A stretch of DNA of 64,000 nucleotides from Streptococcus mitis (GTDB taxonomy: Bacteria > Bacillota > Bacilli > Lactobacillales > Streptococcaceae). Below are positions 18,234 through 27,883 of the stretch, piece after piece (position 1 is the first letter of the stretch; every line of letters starts with the position of its first letter). The position numbers were made by a program, and so were the translations under genes. The DNA is taken from NCBI RefSeq assembly GCF_013305725.1, contig NZ_CP047883.1, positions 909,001-973,000 of the forward strand, given 5' to 3'. A model generated the notes under the pieces. That model was not told where the DNA came from. It did no database searches and worked only from the letters and a program-made list of their open reading frames with translations.

Positions 18234-19328
18234 ATGAAAAAAGCAATTTTAATGATGACTTTCGGTTCGCCAGAAGAGATTACCTTTGAAGGTGTGGCTG
18301 ATTTTTTCACAAATATTCGTCGTGGAGTGAGACCTCAAGACCACGAGATTCAAACTCTCTATGATAATTATGTACTAATTGGAGGGACGCCTCTGCAAAA
18401 AATTACCCGAGAAGAGGTTGCCTTGGTAGAAGCTAGGCTGGGGAATGAGTATAGTGTTTATTTTGCTAATAAGTTTTCTAGACCCTTTATTCCAGATGTG
18501 ATTGGTCAGATGGAAGCAGACGGAATCGAGCAGTGCATTTGCTTAATTTTAGAGCCCCATTATTCGTTCTACTCTGTCATGGGATATGAGAAATTTTTAG
18601 AAAGCAAACAAATTCAGTTTTTAGTTATTAAGGACTGGTATCAAGAAGAAGCGCTCTTAAACTATTGGGCAGATGAAATTGGTGAAATTTTAAAAGAAGA
18701 AGTGAAGCAAGATAGCTTTAAAATCATCTTTTCAGCTCACAGTGTCCCCATTTTTGCCTTGGATTTTGGTGATCCTTATATCGATCAAATTTTTGAAAAT
18801 AGCAAGCTAGTTGCTGAAAAACTAGGTTTGAGTTCCGAGCAATATACTAACACTTGGCAAAGTGAAAGTGATATCGGGATTCCATGGATTAAGCCAGATG
18901 TCTTGGAGTATCTTAGAGAACGGAAAGAACATCCAGACCATTATATTTTTGTGCCTATTAGTTTTATCAGTGAGCACATTGAAGTCTTGTTTGACAACGA
19001 TGTAGAATGTTATGACTTGTGTCAGGAATTTGGGGTGAACTATCATCGTCCACCAATGCCAAATACAGATTCTCGTTTGATCGATGCCTTGGTTAATACC
19101 GTCAGAGCTAATGAGGACAAAGAATTTAAGGAATTTCTCCCAGAAGAAGAAACCTTTGATGAGTTAGTTCCTTCAGATGAGACTAAAAATATCTTGGCCG
19201 AATCTCAAGATTTACAAATGCCGGAATTTGTGAAAAAACTGATTGAGAAAAAAGGTCGTGAGAATGTTAAGATGCCTTATCTTATTAAGAAAATGCTTGA
19301 AAAAGCAGGCAAGTTACCGAAAGAGTAA
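18234..19328 (+). CDS. hemH: Ferrochelatase (coproporphyrin-type)
   Basis: The 364-residue protein starts [15 protein letters not shown] and carries the SAHSVP motif with the metal-binding His (near residue 181) and [12 protein letters not shown] with the conserved Glu (near 246). Ferrochelatases insert Fe2+ into porphyrins; Gram-positive enzymes use coproporphyrin III. A C-terminal extension of about 55 residues follows the family core. Streptococci are not known to make haem and no other haem gene is in view, so the physiological substrate is uncertain. Confidence 0.9.
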   Translation: MKKAILMMTFGSPEEITFEGVADFFTNIRRGVRPQDHEIQTLYDNYVLIGGTPLQKITREEVALVEARLGNEYSVYFANKFSRPFIPDVIGQMEADGIEQCICLILEPHYSFYSVMGYEKFLESKQIQFLVIKDWYQEEALLNYWADEIGEILKEEVKQDSFKIIFSAHSVPIFALDFGDPYIDQIFENSKLVAEKLGLSSEQYTNTWQSESDIGIPWIKPDVLEYLRERKEHPDHYIFVPISFISEHIEVLFDNDVECYDLCQEFGVNYHRPPMPNTDSRLIDALVNTVRANEDKEFKEFLPEEETFDELVPSDETKNILAESQDLQMPEFVKKLIEKKGRENVKMPYLIKKMLEKAGKLPKE

Positions 19329-19330
19329 AG

Positions 19331-19363
19331 AAAAAAGGATTTAGCTTTGTGCTAGATCCTTTT
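19331..19363. terminator. Bidirectional terminator between hemH and mscL
   Basis: AAAAAGGATTTAGC pairs with GCTAGATCCTTTT around a five-base loop, with A- and T-runs at the ends. It lies between convergent stop codons. Confidence 0.8.
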
Positions 19364-19369
19364 AATCGA

Positions 19370-19756
19370 TTATTTTTTCTCAAGAAGAGCTTTGATTTCT
19401 TGAAGTACTTCCAATTCAGTTGGTCCAGCTGGAGCTTCTTCAACAGTTTCTTCTTTCTTAGTAAGGCTTTGGGCTTTTTCCATAGCTTTAATAACGAAGA
19501 AGAGAACAGTACCTACAACAAGGAAGTTGATAATAGCACTCAAGAATTTACCATATGTAACACCATTCCATGCAAGCTCAGCGATATTTTGTACTTTCGC
19601 AGCTTCCAAGGCTGGGTTCAATAGTAGAGGAGTGATGATATCGTTAACGAATGAAGTTACGATAGCACCAAAAGCAGAGGCAATAATCACACCGACAGCA
19701 AGGTCAACAACATTACCACGAAGCAAAAATGCTTTAAGATCTTTTAACATTTTCAT
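19370..19756 (-). CDS. mscL: Large-conductance mechanosensitive channel
   Basis: The 128-residue membrane protein forms a pentameric pore that opens under hypo-osmotic stress. It starts MKMLKDLKAFLLRGNVVDLA and has TM1 (VGVIIASAFGAIVTSFV) with the conserved gate region and NDIITPLL. TM2 lies around residues 68-90, and the amphipathic C-terminal helix ends EIKALLEKK. Length and layout are standard. Confidence 0.96.
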   Translation of the reverse strand: MKMLKDLKAFLLRGNVVDLAVGVIIASAFGAIVTSFVNDIITPLLLNPALEAAKVQNIAELAWNGVTYGKFLSAIINFLVVGTVLFFVIKAMEKAQSLTKKEETVEEAPAGPTELEVLQEIKALLEKK

Positions 19757-19832
19757 AATTCCTTTCCAAAATTTTTACTCTTGATTATATATTAATTAAG
19801 AAGTTCTTGCAAGCAATATGCTTAATTTTTTC

Positions 19833-20264
19833 TTATTTTTTAAAAATAAATACCTTACTAAAAATATAATTGAGGATAATTATCAAGAATTGTGAAATAA
19901 CGGTTTCAATACTATTAACCTTGTCTATATTATTATTTACAAATTGTCCGATAATATTAGGAAACTGTGTCACAAAGAAAAATGTTAAAAACATGTCTAA
20001 AAGAAAAGTAGAAAGACGTGCTAGAGTAAATTTTACTAAACGGCTTGGCCAATTCTGCCTAACTTGCTTAAATACAAGTCTATCATTTGTAAAAAAGGCA
20101 AAGAGGATACCGATACTATTTGCTAGTCCAGTAGCAAGCAGTTCTTTATGGGTTAATTGATAAATGACTAATCGGGATAGAATGGAGACAAGAGTAGTTG
20201 CTACACCAAAAAAGAGATAGGCTAAGAGCTCATTCACGAAGAGACTTTGAATGCGTTTTTTCAT
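19833..20264 (-). CDS. GtrA-like membrane protein
   Basis: The 143-residue protein has about four hydrophobic segments (LLAYLFFGVATTLVSIL, LLATGLANSIGILFAFF, FLLDMFLTFFFV, QFLIIILNYIFSKVF). It also has the FFTNDRLVF and NYIFSKVFIF signatures of the GtrA family. Members are thought to move undecaprenol-linked sugars or otherwise assist cell-wall glycan decoration; the substrate here is unknown. Its promoter diverges from that of queT. Confidence 0.8.
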   Translation of the reverse strand: MKKRIQSLFVNELLAYLFFGVATTLVSILSRLVIYQLTHKELLATGLANSIGILFAFFTNDRLVFKQVRQNWPSRLVKFTLARLSTFLLDMFLTFFFVTQFPNIIGQFVNNNIDKVNSIETVISQFLIIILNYIFSKVFIFKK

Positions 20265-20294
20265 ACTTTTAGTATAGCATAAAGCAGGCTATTG

Positions 20295-20303
20295 TGCTAT
20301 ACT
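20295..20303 (+). promoter_or_regulatory. Extended -10 promoter of queT
   Basis: TGCTATACT is an extended -10 element (TG-N-TATACT) placed about 20 bases before the riboswitch aptamer. No good -35 is seen. A mirror-like TGCTATACT is present on the other strand for the GtrA-like gene. Confidence 0.6.
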
Positions 20304-20325
20304 AGTAAGGTTGAATGTATCAACC

Positions 20326-20384
20326 CTTGGTGCTTAGCTTCTTTCACCAAGCATATTTTACGCGGGTAATTCGCTAAAGGAGAA
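20326..20384 (+). ncRNA. preQ1-II riboswitch (COG4708 motif)
   Basis: CTTGGTG and CACCAAG form stem P1 around TTAGC. They are followed by GCATATTTTACGCGG and a tail ending in AAAGGAGAA, which holds the ribosome site of queT. This closely follows the published streptococcal preQ1-II aptamer. In that class, binding of preQ1 sequesters the Shine-Dalgarno sequence, so translation of the queuosine-precursor transporter is shut down when precursor is plentiful. Confidence 0.93.
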
Positions 20385-20387
20385 AAG

Positions 20388-20897
20388 ATGAAAAAATTAA
20401 CTATTCGTGATGTTGCAGATATTGCAATCGTTGCTGCTATCTATGTCGTTTTAACTGTCACACCACCCCTAAATGCTATTAGCTACGGTGCTTATCAGTT
20501 CCGTATTTCAGAAATGATGAACTTTATGGCTTTTTACAATCCAAAGTACATTATCGGAGTTACTATCGGTTGTATGATTGCTAATTTCTTTAGCTTCGGA
20601 CTGCTAGATGTCTTTGTTGGTGGTGGATCAACCCTAGTATTCCTTAGTCTAGGTGTTTGGCTTTTTGCAAAATACAGCAAAGATTACCTCTTTAATGGAT
20701 TAATTCGAAAAGATCATTTCTTCTTTTCAATCCTCTTTTCAATTTCCATGTTTACTATCGCTGCAGAGTTGAATATCGTAGCGCAATTACCATTTTTCCT
20801 TACTTGGTTCACAACAGGGATTGGTGAATTTGCCTCATTAATTATTGGTGCGATTATCATTGGTAAAATTGGTCGTCGAATTGATTTAAGCAAATAG
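20388..20897 (+). CDS. queT: Queuosine precursor transporter QueT
   Basis: The 169-residue integral membrane protein of the COG4708 (QueT) family starts MKKLTIRDVADIAIVAAIYV and has about five to six hydrophobic segments. YGAYQFRISEMMNF lies near residue 40, a family hallmark. It is the S-component of an ECF-type transporter for preQ1 or another queuosine precursor. The ATPase and T-components are shared and encoded elsewhere. The preQ1-II riboswitch directly upstream confirms the assignment. Confidence 0.92.
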   Translation: MKKLTIRDVADIAIVAAIYVVLTVTPPLNAISYGAYQFRISEMMNFMAFYNPKYIIGVTIGCMIANFFSFGLLDVFVGGGSTLVFLSLGVWLFAKYSKDYLFNGLIRKDHFFFSILFSISMFTIAAELNIVAQLPFFLTWFTTGIGEFASLIIGAIIIGKIGRRIDLSK

Positions 20898-20957
20898 ACG
20901 AAGAGAAGCTAGGTGGCTCTTACCTGGCTTTTTCTTATGGAAAATTTCTAAGGAAAC

Positions 20958-20986
20958 TTGACAAGTTTTTCTAACTATAGTATACT
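20958..20986 (+). promoter_or_regulatory. Promoter of tRNA-Thr
   Basis: TTGACA (20958-20963), a 17-base spacer and TATACT (20981-20986) lie 10 bases before the tRNA. Confidence 0.85.
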
Positions 20987-20996
20987 TCTTAAGTAA

Positions 20997-21069
20997 GCTG
21001 ATTTAGCTCAGTTGGCAGAGCGCATCCATGGTAAGGATGAGGTCGCCGGTTCAATCCCGGCAATTAGCA
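20997..21069 (+). tRNA. tRNA-Thr (anticodon GGT)
   Basis: The acceptor arms GCTGATT and AATTAGC pair, with one G-T. The D-arm (AGCTCAGTTGGCAGAGC), anticodon stem CATCC/GGATG with loop ATGGTAA, and T-arm CCGGTTCAATCCCGG are all present. The anticodon GGT reads ACC. The discriminator is A and no CCA is encoded. Confidence 0.96.
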
Positions 21070-21083
21070 TGATATTTACAGAG

Positions 21084-21108
21084 AAACTCTTGAACACAAG
21101 AGTTTTTT
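21084..21108 (+). terminator. Terminator after tRNA-Thr
   Basis: AAACTCTTG and CAAGAGTTT with a four-base loop are followed by a T-run. Confidence 0.85.
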
Positions 21109-21173
21109 TCTTATGCTCGCGAGAAAAAATTCTGACTTTTGTATAATAAAAGTCATCCTGCAAAAATTTTTTA

Positions 21174-21205
21174 TTGACAAAACCACTTATTTCTAGTAAT
21201 ATAAT
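21174..21205 (+). promoter_or_regulatory. Promoter of the asd-motif RNA
   Basis: TTGACA (21174-21179) is followed by TAATAT (21197-21202, 17-base spacer) or the overlapping TATAAT (21200-21205). It is placed to start the RNA near 21210. Confidence 0.7.
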
Positions 21206-21209
21206 AGAC

Positions 21210-21350
21210 GCGATGAGTCGATAGGTAGTCTTCGGACTACTATTGAGCATAAGGAGGTCATAACGCAGGAGCGGACCTTGATGAGTTGTGTGAACCTGCT
21301 CATCACATGAAGATGCCTCTTAGTCCCTAGTCTAGTGACTGGGGATTTTT
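21210..21350 (+). ncRNA. asd-motif small RNA
   Basis: A structured, non-coding stretch lies between its own promoter and its own terminator. Hairpins seen are ATAGGTAGTC/GACTACTAT with a TTCG loop, GATGAG/CTCATC, and the terminator TCCCTAGTC/GACTGGGGA followed by T5. Position, size and structure fit the asd RNA motif described in lactic acid bacteria upstream of asd. It was reported as a small transcript in S. pyogenes. Because it ends in a terminator before the separate asd promoter, it may be a free-standing RNA and not a riboswitch. It lacks lysine-riboswitch and T-box signatures. Confidence 0.8.
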
Positions 21351-21376
21351 ATTTTCCAAAAAATGATGAAAAAGCT

Positions 21377-21404
21377 TTGCAATTCATGGAAAAAGTAGTA
21401 TAAT
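21377..21404 (+). promoter_or_regulatory. Promoter of asd
   Basis: TTGCAA (21377-21382), a 16-base spacer and TATAAT (21399-21404) lie downstream of the asd-RNA terminator, 45 bases before the asd ATG. Confidence 0.7.
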
Positions 21405-21449
21405 ACATCTATTATAGAAATTTTTAGAAAATTCCGAAAGAGGTTATTT

Positions 21450-22526
21450 ATGGGATATACAGTTGCTGTAGTCGGCGCGACAGGTGCTGTCGGAGCTCAG
21501 ATGATAAAAATGTTGGAAGAATCAACACTTCCAATTGATAAAATCCGTTACCTTGCTTCTGCTCGTTCAGCAGGCAAGACTTTGAAATTTAAAGGTCAAG
21601 ATATTACGATTGAAGAAACGACTGAAACAGCTTTTGAAGGAGTTGATATTGCTCTCTTTTCAGCTGGCGGTTCTACATCAGCTAAGTATGCACCATACGC
21701 AGTGAAAGCTGGAGCGGTAGTAGTAGATAATACATCTTACTTCCGTCAAAATCCAGATGTTCCTTTGGTTGTTCCAGAGGTCAATGCTCATGCACTTGAT
21801 GTCCACAACGGTATCATTGCCTGCCCTAACTGTTCAACAATTCAAATGATGGTAGCTCTTGAGCCAGTTCGCCAAAAATGGGGCTTAGACCGTATCATTG
21901 TTTCAACTTACCAAGCAGTTTCAGGTGCTGGTATGGGAGCAATTCTTGAGACGCAACGTGAACTTCGTGAAGTCTTGAATGATGGTGTAGACCCACGTGA
22001 TTTGCATGCGGAAATCTTGCCTTCAGGTGGTGATAAGAAACATTATCCTATCGTTTTTAATGCTCTTCCACAAATCGATGTCTTCACTGACAATGATTAC
22101 ACTTACGAAGAGATGAAGATGACTAAGGAAACTAAGAAAATTATGGAAGATGATAGCATTGCAGTATCTGCAACGTGTGTGCGTATTCCAGTCTTGTCAG
22201 CTCACTCTGAGTCTGTTTACATCGAAACAAAAGAAGTGGCTCCAATCGAAGAAGTAAAAGCAGCTATCTCAGCCTTCCCAGGTGCTGTTCTCGAAGATGA
22301 TGTAGCTCATCAAATTTATCCTCAAGCTATCAATGCAGTGGGTTCACGTGATACCTTTATTGGTCGTATCCGTAAAGACTTGGATGCTGAAAAAGGAATC
22401 CACATGTGGGTTGTTTCAGATAACCTTCTCAAAGGTGCTGCTTGGAACTCAGTTCAGATTGCTGAAACTTTGCACGAACGTGGCTTGGTTCGTCCAACAG
22501 CTGAATTGAAATTTGAATTAAAATAG
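21450..22526 (+). CDS. asd: Aspartate-semialdehyde dehydrogenase
   Basis: The 358-residue NADP-dependent enzyme makes aspartate semialdehyde, the branch point to lysine/peptidoglycan, threonine and methionine. It has the N-terminal Rossmann motif [12 protein letters not shown] and the catalytic Cys in [10 protein letters not shown] (near residue 128). [10 protein letters not shown] lies near 158 and a conserved His in [10 protein letters not shown] near 250. dapA follows 56 bases downstream. The ribosome site is AAAGAGG. Confidence 0.97.
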   Translation: MGYTVAVVGATGAVGAQMIKMLEESTLPIDKIRYLASARSAGKTLKFKGQDITIEETTETAFEGVDIALFSAGGSTSAKYAPYAVKAGAVVVDNTSYFRQNPDVPLVVPEVNAHALDVHNGIIACPNCSTIQMMVALEPVRQKWGLDRIIVSTYQAVSGAGMGAILETQRELREVLNDGVDPRDLHAEILPSGGDKKHYPIVFNALPQIDVFTDNDYTYEEMKMTKETKKIMEDDSIAVSATCVRIPVLSAHSESVYIETKEVAPIEEVKAAISAFPGAVLEDDVAHQIYPQAINAVGSRDTFIGRIRKDLDAEKGIHMWVVSDNLLKGAAWNSVQIAETLHERGLVRPTAELKFELK

Positions 22527-22537
22527 TCATATCGTTT

Positions 22538-22557
22538 AGGAGTTCAGTTGAACTCCT
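22538..22557 (+). other. Intercistronic hairpin between asd and dapA
   Basis: AGGAGTTCA/TGAACTCCT is a near-perfect inverted repeat with a very short loop, followed by TCTTTG. The weak U-tract suggests partial termination or a transcript-processing or stability hairpin. Confidence 0.5.
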
Positions 22558-22582
22558 TCTTTGAAATAGAGAGGTGTTTCTC

Positions 22583-23518
22583 ATGTCTTATCAGGATTTA
22601 AAAGAGTGTAAAATCATCACAGCCTTTATTACTCCCTTCCACGAGGATGGTTCCATCAACTTTGACGCTATTCCAGCCTTGATTGAGCATCTGTTGGCCC
22701 ATCATACAGACGGAATTCTCCTTGCAGGAACCACTGCTGAGAGTCCAACCTTGACCCACGATGAGGAGTTGGAGTTGTTTGCGGCTGTACAAAAGATTGT
22801 CAATGGACGTGTTCCTTTGATTGCGGGTGTAGGTACCAATGATACGCGTGACTCAATTGAGTTTGTCAAAGAAGTAGCAGAATTCGGTGGTTTTGCTGCT
22901 GGGCTTGCTATTGTTCCTTACTACAACAAACCTTCTCAAGAAGGAATGTATCAGCATTTTAAGGCTATTGCAGATGCTTCTGACCTACCAATTATTATCT
23001 ATAACATTCCAGGTCGTGTGGTTGTCGAATTGACTCCAGAAACTATGCTTCGTTTGGCTGACCATCCAAATATTATTGGGGTTAAAGAATGTACTAGCTT
23101 GGCTAATATGGCTTACTTGATTGAGCACAAACCTGAAGAATTTTTGATTTATACAGGTGAGGATGGAGATGCTTTCCATGCCATGAACCTTGGTGCTGAC
23201 GGGGTTATTTCTGTTGCCTCTCATACAAATGGGGATGAAATGCACGAGATGTTTACTGCCATTGCAGAAAGCGATATGAAGAAAGCCGCAGCTATTCAAC
23301 GTAAATTCATTCCTAAGGTTAATGCCCTCTTCTCATATCCAAGTCCTGCTCCAGTTAAGGCTGTTCTGAACTATATGGGATTTGAAGCTGGACCAACTCG
23401 TCTACCTCTTGTTCCAGCACCAGAAGAAGATGCTAAACGCATTATCAAGGTTGTTGTAGATGGCGACTATGAAGCAACAAAGGCAACTGTAACAGGTGTC
23501 TTAAGACCAGATTACTAA
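22583..23518 (+). CDS. dapA: 4-hydroxy-tetrahydrodipicolinate synthase
   Basis: The 311-residue TIM-barrel lyase condenses pyruvate with aspartate semialdehyde, the first committed lysine/diaminopimelate step. The start at 22583 ([10 protein letters not shown]) is preferred over an in-frame start at 22574 because GAGAGGTG is well spaced from it. Motifs: [13 protein letters not shown] (near residue 47), [11 protein letters not shown] with the catalytic Tyr region, and the Schiff-base Lys in IIGVKECTS (near 166). It works directly after Asd. Confidence 0.96.
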   Translation: MSYQDLKECKIITAFITPFHEDGSINFDAIPALIEHLLAHHTDGILLAGTTAESPTLTHDEELELFAAVQKIVNGRVPLIAGVGTNDTRDSIEFVKEVAEFGGFAAGLAIVPYYNKPSQEGMYQHFKAIADASDLPIIIYNIPGRVVVELTPETMLRLADHPNIIGVKECTSLANMAYLIEHKPEEFLIYTGEDGDAFHAMNLGADGVISVASHTNGDEMHEMFTAIAESDMKKAAAIQRKFIPKVNALFSYPSPAPVKAVLNYMGFEAGPTRLPLVPAPEEDAKRIIKVVVDGDYEATKATVTGVLRPDY

Positions 23519-23528
23519 TAAAGACAAT

Positions 23529-23563
23529 AAAATCCATGACCGCAAGAATGATCATGGATTTTT
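23529..23563. terminator. Bidirectional terminator between dapA and mnmE
   Basis: AAAATCCATGA and TCATGGATTTTT form an eleven-base stem, with A- and T-runs serving both convergent genes. Confidence 0.85.
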
Positions 23564-23564
23564 C

Positions 23565-24938
23565 TTATTTTCCTAAACAGAATTGGCTAAAGAGTTGGGT
23601 AATGAGTTCATCTGGAGCAGCATCTCCAGTGATTTCTCCGAGAATTTCCCAAGTACGGGTCAAGTCAACTTGAAGCAAGTCAACTGGCATTCCCAGTTCA
23701 AGACCTTCATTAACAGCTTGTAGGCTTTCAACAGCCTTCTCAATCAAGGAAATGTGACGGGCATTTGACAAGTAAGTAGCGTCTTGCTCAACCAAACCAG
23801 CATTTTCAAAGAAGAGGTTGTTAATTCTCTCTTCAATCTTATCAATGTTTTGATTTTTAAGGACTGAAATACGGATGACATCTTCTGGAAGTTCTGAAGT
23901 TTCAATTGCTTCAGGAAGATCAGTTTTATTAAGAAGAATAATACGGTTTGTATCTTGGCTAATCTCAAGAAGTTGTCTGTCTTGAGCAGTCAGTGGTTCA
24001 CTAGCGTTTAGCACTAGCAGAACTAGGTCAGCTTCCTTAAGAGCTTTTTTCGAACGCTCAACTCCAATTTGTTCAACAATATCATCCGTTTCACGGATAC
24101 CAGCTGTATCAATCAATTTGAGAGGAACACCATTGATGTTGACGTATTCTTCAATGACATCTCGAGTAGTACCAGCAATATCTGTAACGATAGCCTTGTC
24201 CTCACGCAAGAGGTTGTTAAGAAGGCTTGATTTCCCAACGTTAGGACGGCCGATGATAGCTGTTGAAATTCCCTCACGGAGGATTTTGCCGCGACGGGCT
24301 GTCCTAAGGAGATTAGTTAGCATTTGCTCAAACTCCATAGTCTTTTCACGGATAATAGCAGTAGTGGCTTCCTCAACATCGTCATACTCAGGATAATCAA
24401 TATTAACCTCGACTTGGGCAAGTGTATTGAGGATTTCTTGACGGGTATTATTGATAAGATCAGAAAGGGAACCATCAAGTTGTTTGACTGCAGTGTTCAT
24501 GGCCTTGTCTGTCTTGGCACGGATGATATCCATCACTGCCTCGGCCTGTGTCAAGTCCACACGACCGTTTAGAAAGGCACGTTTGGTAAATTCACCAGGT
24601 TCTGCCAATCGAGCTCCTTCACGGATAGCTAACTGGAGAATCTCATTGGTCACCGCAATCCCACCATGGGTGTTAATCTCGATAATATCCTCACGAGTGA
24701 AGGTCTTTGGAGACTTCATAGCCCCAACCATAACCTCGTCCATGACTTTTCCTGTCTGAGGATCAATAATGTGACCGTAGTTGAGAGTGTGGCTGGCAAC
24801 CTTGTTCAAGTCTTTTCCTTTAAAAATCTTTTGCGCAATTGCAAAACTTTCTGTTCCGCTCAGGCGGACAATACCAATAGCCCCTTCACCTAGTGGAGTA
24901 GAGATAGCAGCGATGGTATCAAATTCACGTGTAATCAT
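23565..24938 (-). CDS. mnmE: tRNA modification GTPase MnmE
   Basis: This start gives 457 residues, beginning [19 protein letters not shown] after an AAAGGAAA ribosome site. An upstream in-frame ATG would add 19 atypical residues. It has an N-terminal tetrahydrofolate-binding domain and a G domain inserted near residues 220-380 with [22 protein letters not shown] and NKTD. The C-terminal FCLGK carries the conserved Cys. With MnmG it adds the carboxymethylaminomethyl group to wobble uridine 34. Confidence 0.97.
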   Translation of the reverse strand: MITREFDTIAAISTPLGEGAIGIVRLSGTESFAIAQKIFKGKDLNKVASHTLNYGHIIDPQTGKVMDEVMVGAMKSPKTFTREDIIEINTHGGIAVTNEILQLAIREGARLAEPGEFTKRAFLNGRVDLTQAEAVMDIIRAKTDKAMNTAVKQLDGSLSDLINNTRQEILNTLAQVEVNIDYPEYDDVEEATTAIIREKTMEFEQMLTNLLRTARRGKILREGISTAIIGRPNVGKSSLLNNLLREDKAIVTDIAGTTRDVIEEYVNINGVPLKLIDTAGIRETDDIVEQIGVERSKKALKEADLVLLVLNASEPLTAQDRQLLEISQDTNRIILLNKTDLPEAIETSELPEDVIRISVLKNQNIDKIEERINNLFFENAGLVEQDATYLSNARHISLIEKAVESLQAVNEGLELGMPVDLLQVDLTRTWEILGEITGDAAPDELITQLFSQFCLGK

Positions 24939-25075
24939 AATATTTCCTTTAATTAATAGCTCTTTTCTTGGAAATTTTCCCAAGTCTCTTTTCAAATTGT
25001 AACAAATTTAGGCTATTTCTTCAATGGATGCTACTTGGAGATTGAAAAAGCCTAAGCAATTCTGCTTAAGCTAGA

Positions 25076-25258
25076 TTATTTGGTGCGCATTTCACCTTGA
25101 GGGAAGTAAGTTCCTTCTGGCATGTCGTTGATGATGACATGGACAGCAGATTGAGGGGCTCCAGTGTTGCGAACAACAGCTTCTGTTACTTCCTTAGCAA
25201 GAGCCTTCTTTTGCTCGAGCGTGCGTCCTTCAAATAAATCGATACGTACAAATGGCAT
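25076..25258 (-). CDS. 4-oxalocrotonate tautomerase family enzyme
   Basis: The 60-residue protein begins MPFVRIDLFEGR, leaving the catalytic Pro1 after Met removal. The start at complement 25258 is chosen because of Pro1 and the GGAGGAAG ribosome site. Arg residues near positions 11 and 58 fit the family. DmpI/XylH-type enzymes isomerise keto-enol acids. The real substrate in streptococci is unknown, since no catechol pathway is present in the window. Confidence 0.85.
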   Translation of the reverse strand: MPFVRIDLFEGRTLEQKKALAKEVTEAVVRNTGAPQSAVHVIINDMPEGTYFPQGEMRTK

Positions 25259-25380
25259 AATAGCTTCCTCCACTAGTTTTGATTTCTTCTATTTTACCAC
25301 ATTTTGCCGTTTAAAGCTTAAGAAAATTATGATATACTAGAATGTAGCAAAAATTTAGAAATGGACGTGAAGCAAGAAAC

Positions 25381-25971
25381 ATGGCACAGTTGTATTATCG
25401 TTATGGGACCATGAACTCTGGTAAGACGATTGAGATTCTCAAGGTGGCCTATAACTATGAGGAGCAAGGAAAAGGTGTTGTGATTATGACCTCAGCTCTT
25501 GATACTCGTGACGGTGTTGGCTATGTGTCGAGTCGTATTGGCATGAAACGCCCTGCCATTGCGATTGAGGAAACGACGGATATCTTCGGCTATATCCGAA
25601 ACCTATCTGAAAAACCATACTGTGTGTTAGTTGATGAGGCTCAGTTTCTCAAGCGTCACCATGTTTACGACCTAGCTCGTGTTGTTGATGAGTTAGACAT
25701 ACCTGTCATGGCTTTTGGTTTGAAAAATGACTTTCGCAATGAACTGTTCGAAGGTTCCAAATATCTCTTGCTCTTAGCAGACAAGATTGACGAAATCAAG
25801 ACCATCTGTCAGTATTGTAAGAAAAAGGCAACTATGGTTTTGCGAACACAGGATGGACTACCAGTTTACGATGGAGAACAGATCCAGATTGGTGGAAATG
25901 AAACCTATATCTCAGTTTGCCGTAAACATTATTTTGCCCCTGAAATCAATAAGGAGAATGAAGAAAAATGA
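25381..25971 (+). CDS. tdk: Thymidine kinase
   Basis: The 196-residue type II thymidine kinase of the salvage pathway has the P-loop [10 protein letters not shown] (near residue 9), VDEAQFL (near 83) and a zinc ribbon with CQYC and a later CRKH. It overlaps prfA by four bases (ATGA), so it heads a translationally coupled run tdk-prfA-prmC-sua5. Confidence 0.96.
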   Translation: MAQLYYRYGTMNSGKTIEILKVAYNYEEQGKGVVIMTSALDTRDGVGYVSSRIGMKRPAIAIEETTDIFGYIRNLSEKPYCVLVDEAQFLKRHHVYDLARVVDELDIPVMAFGLKNDFRNELFEGSKYLLLLADKIDEIKTICQYCKKKATMVLRTQDGLPVYDGEQIQIGGNETYISVCRKHYFAPEINKENEEK

Positions 25972-27047
25972 ACATCTATGATCAACTACAAGCTGTAGAA
26001 GACCGTTATGAAGAATTAGGAGAGTTGCTCAGTGACCCAGATGTAGTTTCGGACACCAAGCGTTTCATGGATCTTTCCAAAGAAGAGGCTTCTACTCGTG
26101 ATACGGTAACAGCCTACCGTGAGTATAAACAAGTCCTTCAAAACATCGTTGACGCTGAAGAAATGATTAAGGAATCAGGCGGAGATGCGGACTTGGAAGA
26201 AATGGCCAAGCAAGAACTCAAAGATGCCAAGGCTGAAAAAGAAGAATACGAAGAAAAACTGAAAATCTTGCTCCTTCCAAAGGATCCAAACGATGATAAG
26301 AACATCATCCTTGAAATCCGTGGCGCCGCTGGTGGAGACGAAGCAGCACTTTTCGCTGGAGATTTGCTAACCATGTACCAAAAGTATGCTGAAGCCCAAG
26401 GCTGGCGCTTTGAAGTTATGGAAGCTTCTATGAATGGTGTCGGTGGTTTCAAAGAAGTCGTTGCCATGGTTTCAGGTCAATCTGTTTACTCTAAACTCAA
26501 GTACGAATCTGGTGCCCACCGTGTGCAACGTGTCCCTGTGACAGAAAGCCAAGGCCGTGTTCATACTTCAACAGCAACAGTTCTTGTCATGCCTGAAGTC
26601 GAAGAAGTAGAATACGATATTGATCCAAAAGACCTTCGTGTCGATATCTATCACGCCTCTGGTGCTGGTGGACAGAACGTCAATAAGGTTGCGACTGCTG
26701 TTCGTATCGTTCACTTGCCAACCAATATCAAGGTTGAGATGCAGGAAGAACGTACCCAGCAGAAGAACCGTGAGAAGGCCATGAAAATCATTCGTGCGCG
26801 TGTTGCTGACCACTTTGCTCAGATTGCACAAGATGAACAAGACGCTGAGCGTAAGTCAACAATCGGTACTGGTGACCGTTCAGAACGAATTCGTACTTAT
26901 AACTTCCCACAAAACCGTGTTACAGACCACCGTATTGGATTGACCCTTCAAAAACTAGATACCATTTTGTCTGGTAAATTGGATGAAGTCGTGGATGCCT
27001 TGGTGCTCTATGATCAAACACAAAAATTAGAAGAATTAAACAAATAA
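25968..27047 (+). CDS. prfA: Peptide chain release factor 1
   Basis: The 359-residue protein recognises UAA and UAG stop codons. It carries the codon-reading region with [16 protein letters not shown] (near residue 185) and the peptidyl-hydrolysis GGQ in [14 protein letters not shown] (near residue 233). The following gene, prmC, methylates that glutamine, a common functional pairing. Confidence 0.97.
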   Translation: MNIYDQLQAVEDRYEELGELLSDPDVVSDTKRFMDLSKEEASTRDTVTAYREYKQVLQNIVDAEEMIKESGGDADLEEMAKQELKDAKAEKEEYEEKLKILLLPKDPNDDKNIILEIRGAAGGDEAALFAGDLLTMYQKYAEAQGWRFEVMEASMNGVGGFKEVVAMVSGQSVYSKLKYESGAHRVQRVPVTESQGRVHTSTATVLVMPEVEEVEYDIDPKDLRVDIYHASGAGGQNVNKVATAVRIVHLPTNIKVEMQEERTQQKNREKAMKIIRARVADHFAQIAQDEQDAERKSTIGTGDRSERIRTYNFPQNRVTDHRIGLTLQKLDTILSGKLDEVVDALVLYDQTQKLEELNK

Positions 27048-27883
27048 TGAAATTAGCTCAATTATTTTCAGATTTTGAAGAAGAGTTGATAAGACAAGGA
27101 GAGGAAGCTGAAAGCCTCTCTTTTGTCTATCGTAGCCTGAAAAATCTTTCTTTTACAGATTTTGTCTTTGCCCTCCAGCAAGAGGTAAACAAGGAAGAAA
27201 AACAATTTGTAAAAGGAATTTTCCAACAGTTAGCAGCTCATAAACCAGCCCAGTACATCATTGGACAGACAGATTTTTATGGAATGCAGTTAACAGTTGA
27301 TGAGCGAGTATTGATCCCTCGTCCAGAAACAGAGGAGTTGGTGGGGCTTATTCTGGCTGAAAATCCTGAGACGAATCTTTCAGTTCTGGATATTGGAACA
27401 GGTAGTGGAGCTATTGCTCTCGCTCTAGCAAAAAACAGACCAGATTGGTCAGTGACAGCAGCAGATATTTCCCAAGATGCTTTAGATTTAGCTAACGAAA
27501 ATGCTAAAAATCAAAATCTTCAAATATTTTTAAAAAAATCTGACTGTTTTACAGAAATTTCTGAAAAATATGATATAATTGTTTCCAATCCACCCTATAT
27601 CTCTCGTGAAGATGAGTCAGAGGTCGGTTTGAATGTTTTGCATTCGGAGCCTCATCTAGCTCTCTTTGCAGACGAGGATGGCCTAGCTATTTACCGTAGA
27701 ATTGCGGAAGATGCAAAAGACTATCTCAAAGATGGTGGTAAGATTTACCTTGAAATTGGATACAAGCAAGGTCAAAGTGTTCCTGAACTTTTTAGGAAGC
27801 ATCTTCCTGAAAAACGTGTAAGAACACTTAAGGATCAATTTGGTCAAGATAGGATGGTCGTGGTTGATGATGGACAGTATTAA
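27047..27883 (+). CDS. prmC: Release factor glutamine methyltransferase
   Basis: The 278-residue SAM-dependent enzyme methylates the GGQ glutamine of RF1 and RF2. It has the SAM-binding LDIGTGSGAIALALA (near residue 115) and catalytic NPPYIS (near 182). The start ATG shares a base with the prfA stop (TAATG), indicating translational coupling. Length is typical. Confidence 0.95.
   Translation: MKLAQLFSDFEEELIRQGEEAESLSFVYRSLKNLSFTDFVFALQQEVNKEEKQFVKGIFQQLAAHKPAQYIIGQTDFYGMQLTVDERVLIPRPETEELVGLILAENPETNLSVLDIGTGSGAIALALAKNRPDWSVTAADISQDALDLANENAKNQNLQIFLKKSDCFTEISEKYDIIVSNPPYISREDESEVGLNVLHSEPHLALFADEDGLAIYRRIAEDAKDYLKDGGKIYLEIGYKQGQSVPELFRKHLPEKRVRTLKDQFGQDRMVVVDDGQY

Noticed and set aside
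21008-21250. Minus-strand 80-residue open frame ending IAGIEPATSSLPWMRSAN
   Set aside because: It is the antisense of tRNA-Thr, a well-known spurious translation in databases, and it also overlaps the asd-motif RNA.
21210-21350. Lysine riboswitch or T-box upstream of asd
   Set aside because: The conserved cores of either class are missing, and the element ends with its own terminator before a separate asd promoter.
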